From Lachnospiraceae bacterium (GTDB lineage: Bacteria > Bacillota > Clostridia > Lachnospirales > Lachnospiraceae), in assembly GCA_014804695.1 (NCBI GenBank), contig JAAUZJ010000025.1:17823-52383 (forward strand): a stretch of 34,561 bases of DNA. Direction: 5' to 3'. This document shows, piece after piece, positions 31,422 to 34,561 of the stretch. The notes beneath the pieces are model-generated. The model did not search any database and had not been told where the DNA came from. It saw only the letters and a program-made list of their open reading frames with translations. The position numbers and the translations under genes were made by a program. Each line of letters opens with the position of its first letter. The stretch's first letter is position 1.

Positions 31422-33722
31422 CTAATCCACACGGTTATAATTAATCAGGCAGCCCTTAAGGATAATCTGGCGTTCCTCATCCGTCAGCTCACCTAATTTA
31501 AGTTCAAATGGCGTCAATGCATCACTTTCTATCGAAACCGTATATGCGGTAATCGTCTCCCATTTTTCCTCAACCGCCTTTTTGATATCCGGTATAAAAA
31601 GATAGTCCAGATTCTTAAACGGCAATTGTTCGCTCTGTTCTATAACAAATGGTAACATACCCCAATTAATCAGATTGGAACGGTATCTCTTTGTGGCATA
31701 TTCATTGGCTATATTCGCCCAGCCGCCTAAGACTTTCTGGCAGCTTGCCGCCTGCTCCCTTGCAGAACCGTCACCCGGCTTTACTGCAAAAATCGTGGAG
31801 CCAAAGCCTGTATTTTCATGGGAAGCATCCGCAAAAGTCTTCTTAACAACATTCATAACAGGCTTAACATCCGGATGTGCCTGACAAGGATGCTCTCCCG
31901 CCATTCTTGCCTTCTCCGCCTTCTGTATATCTTTGGCACGTCCTACATACTCAGGGTCTTTTCTAGAGAGAGCAAACTCCGCAAGTCCCAATGGATTGGA
32001 ACGGTAGGAAGAAGTCTCGCCTGACGGAATAAGCTCGTCCGTTGTTGTAACCGGATCATGAATTTCAGAAACAACACGCAGCACCAGATTCTCCGGAAGC
32101 GCACCCATTACAGGCCAGTCTTTTATATTAGGACCAAACTTAATCTCAACACTTTCATCAGCTACGCTTTTAGAATCAAAAACACGATTCGCATAAATGT
32201 TAGCATCAAAATGATATTTATATTTTCCGATTTCACCGTCAAATTCCGTTGCAGGCGTCAGCACACCCTTATTAGCAGCAGTCGCCGCAATAGAGCGGGC
32301 ATCCATAAGCGCAACCGAAGAAATCTGTCCGTTTTGCAGCTTAGAGCCTTCACGATTCGGGAAGTTCCTCGTAGAATGGCGAATACTGAAAGCATTGTTC
32401 GCCGGAGTGTCACCGGCTCCGAAACACGGACCGCAGAATGCGGTTTTCATAACTGCTCCGGTCTCTAAAATTGCAGCCGCACAGCCATTTTTAATAAGCT
32501 CCATATAAACAGGCATAGACGCCGGATACACACTGAGCGTAAATTCATCCGAGCCTATATATGAGCCTTTAAGTATATCTGCTGCCGCACAGATGTTTTC
32601 AAAACCGCCGCCTGCACAGCCTGCTATAATTCCCTGGTCTACCATAAACTTACCGTTAACTACCTTATCCTGAAGTGAATAAGGCACCGCTCCGTCTAAG
32701 CTGACTTTAGCTTTCTCCTCCACATCATGCAGAATATCCTTAAGATTACTGTTCAATTCCTCAATCGTATAAGTATTGCTTGGATGGAACGGCATAGCTA
32801 TCATAGGTTTTATGGCCGATAGATCAACTTCTATCATGCCATCATAATATGTGATCTCACCCGGATTTAACTCCTTATAATCTTCAACTCTTCTATGAAT
32901 ATCATAAAACTCTTTAATATTTTCATCTGTTGCCCATATCGAAGACAGGCAGGTTGTTTCCGTTGTCATTACATCAATTCCGATACGGAAATCAGCGCTT
33001 AGGTTTTTCACACCCGGACCTACAAATTCCATTACCTTATTCTTAACATACCCATTGCCGAAAACCGCGCCGATAATTGCCAATGCAACGTCCTGCGGGC
33101 CTACGCCTTTTACCGGTTCGCCCTTTAAGTAAACTCCGACAACTTCCGGCATATTTATATCATAAGTCTGTGACAGCAATTGTTTTACAAGCTCAGGACC
33201 GCCCTCGCCTACCGCCATTGTTCCAAGCGCACCATATCTGGTATGGGAATCGGAACCAAGAATCATTTTTCCGCCGCCTGCCAGCATTTCTCTTGCATAC
33301 TGATGTATTACTGCCTGATGGGGCGGCACATATACACCGCCGTAACGTTTCGCGCAGGTAAGGCCGAACATATGATCGTCTTCATTGATCGTTCCGCCTA
33401 CCGCACACAATGAATTATGGCAGTTAGTCAGAACATAAGGTATCGGAAATCTGGTAAGGCCTGACGCTCTTGCCGTCTGAATTATTCCTACAAATGTAAT
33501 ATCATGGGAAGTCAGTTTATCGAACTTAATTTTGAGCTTCTCCATGTTACCGGAAGTATTATGTTCTTTTAAAATGGTGTATGCCATTGTACTTTGCATA
33601 GCTTCCTGTTTGGAAATCTCTTTTCCGGTTTCAGCTTTTATCTGCGCTGCTGCATCTGCGTTATCCAATACTATCTGTGTTCCGTTAATTAGATATGCGC
33701 CGCCTTTTGATAGTTTAATCAT
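31422..33722 (-). CDS. acn: Aconitase-family hydratase (probable aconitate hydratase)
   Basis: A 766-residue cytoplasmic [4Fe-4S] enzyme interconverting citrate and isocitrate. Signatures in order: LTNCHNS and [10 protein letters not shown] in the N-terminal region, the cluster cysteines in [15 protein letters not shown] and [20 protein letters not shown], and in the swivel domain [10 protein letters not shown] and [14 protein letters not shown]. The length is closer to mitochondrial-type than to AcnA aconitases. The overall sequence is a divergent member often annotated only as hydratase, so a related dehydration substrate is possible. GGGAGG precedes the ATG. The leader carries the dispersed element copy B just after an extended -10 promoter. 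Confidence 0.88.
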   Translation of the reverse strand: MIKLSKGGAYLINGTQIVLDNADAAAQIKAETGKEISKQEAMQSTMAYTILKEHNTSGNMEKLKIKFDKLTSHDITFVGIIQTARASGLTRFPIPYVLTNCHNSLCAVGGTINEDDHMFGLTCAKRYGGVYVPPHQAVIHQYAREMLAGGGKMILGSDSHTRYGALGTMAVGEGGPELVKQLLSQTYDINMPEVVGVYLKGEPVKGVGPQDVALAIIGAVFGNGYVKNKVMEFVGPGVKNLSADFRIGIDVMTTETTCLSSIWATDENIKEFYDIHRRVEDYKELNPGEITYYDGMIEVDLSAIKPMIAMPFHPSNTYTIEELNSNLKDILHDVEEKAKVSLDGAVPYSLQDKVVNGKFMVDQGIIAGCAGGGFENICAAADILKGSYIGSDEFTLSVYPASMPVYMELIKNGCAAAILETGAVMKTAFCGPCFGAGDTPANNAFSIRHSTRNFPNREGSKLQNGQISSVALMDARSIAATAANKGVLTPATEFDGEIGKYKYHFDANIYANRVFDSKSVADESVEIKFGPNIKDWPVMGALPENLVLRVVSEIHDPVTTTDELIPSGETSSYRSNPLGLAEFALSRKDPEYVGRAKDIQKAEKARMAGEHPCQAHPDVKPVMNVVKKTFADASHENTGFGSTIFAVKPGDGSAREQAASCQKVLGGWANIANEYATKRYRSNLINWGMLPFVIEQSEQLPFKNLDYLFIPDIKKAVEEKWETITAYTVSIESDALTPFELKLGELTDEERQIILKGCLINYNRVD

Positions 33723-33798
33723 GTAAAGTCCTCCCTGTGTATTATTTAAATACTTGCAATAACTCTTTTACTGAATAATTTCATTTTAATTAAAATAC

Positions 33799-33858
33799 CA
33801 TTCTCTCAACCTACAATGTATGAGCCTGATGCCATCGGTACCATCACAAACTCGCGAT
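33799..33858 (-). repeat. Dispersed leader element, copy B
   Basis: It shares ATCGCGAGTTTGT, TGGCATCAGG and AGGTTGAG..AGAATG with copy A in the same order and orientation. The variable part between the first two blocks (GATGGTACCGA) can still pair with the next block (TGATG with CATCA). It lies 77 nt before the aconitase start, at the predicted 5' end of the transcript. Confidence 0.65.
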
Positions 33859-33864
33859 AAAATC

Positions 33865-33873
33865 ATAATACCA
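33865..33873 (-). promoter_or_regulatory. Extended -10 promoter of the aconitase gene
   Basis: TGGTATTAT on the minus strand has the TGN extension and a TATTAT box; no good -35 is present. Transcription from here would begin almost directly at element copy B. Confidence 0.45.
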
Positions 33874-33968
33874 CACTTAAGGCACTATTGCTATTACTTT
33901 TCGTATCTGAGCCAATATGTCCGGCAATAATATTTCTCAAAAGTAGAATCAAATCATCTAATTCGTTT

Positions 33969-34561
33969 TTAGATTAAATATTTGTCGTAATATCGGTAAT
34001 CTTCCATTTTACAATTTACTTTAATTAGAACGCCGTCTTCCTTATACTGTGTATCATAGACCACTGCATTTTCATTCAGATATGACACTGCCCTGCCATC
34101 TGTATATGGAATGAGCATACTACATTCCTTATATCCGCCAGACAGTTTCTCTTCAATAAGACAAATGAGTTCTTCCATTCCTATTTTTTCTTTAGCGGAT
34201 AAATAAATGCTGTTTTCATTTACTACCGGGAGTCTGGAACAATCAAGAGCAGCATCGAAAGTCACCTTATCTGCCTTATTATAAACATAGAGCATAGGTA
34301 TACCATCTGCTCCCAACTCCTTTAAAGTTCTTTCCGTCACTGCAATCTGCTCCTTATAATGCTCGTCGCTATAGTCTATCACCTGCAGCAAAATATCGGC
34401 TTCTTTTGCCTCTTCAAGTGTTGAATGAAAAGCTTCCACCAAATGATGCGGCAGCTTATGAATAAAGCCTACGGTATCCGAAAGCAAAAAGGCATGATGA
34501 TTCTCCGGCGCTATTTTTCTCACCGTTGTATCAAGGGTTGCAAAAAGCATATCCTTTTCCA
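33969..34561 (-). CDS. hflX: GTPase HflX (partial, N-terminus beyond right edge)
   Basis: The visible 197 codons are open to the right edge and continue upstream of the first internal Met (EKDMLFATLDTT), so the true start is outside the window. The piece covers the C-terminal part of the G domain: LFATLDTT (switch I), LSDTVGFIHKLPHHLVEAFHSTLEEAKEAD (G3 and the HflX-typical helix), YNKADK (G4) and YLSAKEKIG (G5), followed by the C-terminal domain ending YRYYDKYLI. HflX is a ribosome-associated GTPase that splits stalled or hibernating ribosomes. The G1 P-loop is beyond the window. Confidence 0.93.
   Translation of the reverse strand, partial: EKDMLFATLDTTVRKIAPENHHAFLLSDTVGFIHKLPHHLVEAFHSTLEEAKEADILLQVIDYSDEHYKEQIAVTERTLKELGADGIPMLYVYNKADKVTFDAALDCSRLPVVNENSIYLSAKEKIGMEELICLIEEKLSGGYKECSMLIPYTDGRAVSYLNENAVVYDTQYKEDGVLIKVNCKMEDYRYYDKYLI

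Noticed and set aside
31200..31496. 98-codon plus-strand open frame inside the 95-bp-arm element
   Set aside because: It runs through the inverted repeat and into the end of the aconitase gene on the other strand, with no ribosome binding site; its sequence is dictated by the palindrome.

Overview
The window reads as a chromosomal segment of a spore-forming, apparently motile, low-GC Gram-positive bacterium, most likely a Lachnospiraceae (Clostridia). Pointers are spoIID-spoIIQ and a SipL-like coat protein, sporulation-type (sigma E, sigma F) and flagellar-type (sigma D) promoter matches, a class 1B pyrK-pyrD pair, non-mevalonate isoprenoid synthesis (ispE), and strong AGGAGG-type ribosome binding sites. 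This is inferred from gene content; no rRNA or tRNA is present to confirm it.

Layout. 1-3100: a membrane acyltransferase-like gene open to the left edge, short 21-bp repeats, then a LytTR regulator / DUF3021 membrane protein / CPBP-like protein operon. 3184-6697: two cyclic-di-GMP genes (PAS-GGDEF-EAL and FIST-GGDEF). 6700-7970: AT-rich stretch with a divergent membrane protein / XRE repressor pair and operator-like palindromes. 7991-12083: secreted NlpC/P60 hydrolase, asnS, and an extracytoplasmic trigger-factor-like lipoprotein. 12311-16861: a membrane-anchored protein (plus strand), then on the minus strand ispE, a GntR regulator, a small acidic membrane protein, murI and DUF1934, and a separate 209-aa unknown. 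17031-20046: bactofilin with a degenerate M23 protein, and the SipL-like DUF3794-LysM protein. 20129-23183: pyrC-pyrK-pyrD. 23278-24569: PrcB-like lipoprotein and divergent plsC. 24571-29507: spoIID-spoIIQ followed by an amidohydrolase and a GH9-like lipoprotein that has lost its catalytic motif. 29573-31400: a calcium-motif protein with a sigma D-type promoter and structured leader, then two large palindromic elements. 31422 to the end: an aconitase-family hydratase and the C-terminal part of HflX.

The genes are mostly housekeeping (pyrimidine, cell wall, isoprenoid, translation) mixed with signalling and developmental genes. The parts least explained by known genes lie between them: (i) two copies of an ~84-bp palindrome whose outer stem differs between copies yet stays complementary; (ii) a ~60-nt leader element shared by the GGDEF-EAL gene and the aconitase gene; (iii) a 292-bp element with 95-bp inverted arms; (iv) hairpins masking the ribosome binding sites of two genes, one with a sigma E-type promoter inside its loop; and (v) a sigma D-type promoter whose transcript would open with a hairpin followed by a terminator-like structure. 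No CRISPR array, prophage, transposase gene, rRNA or tRNA was seen.
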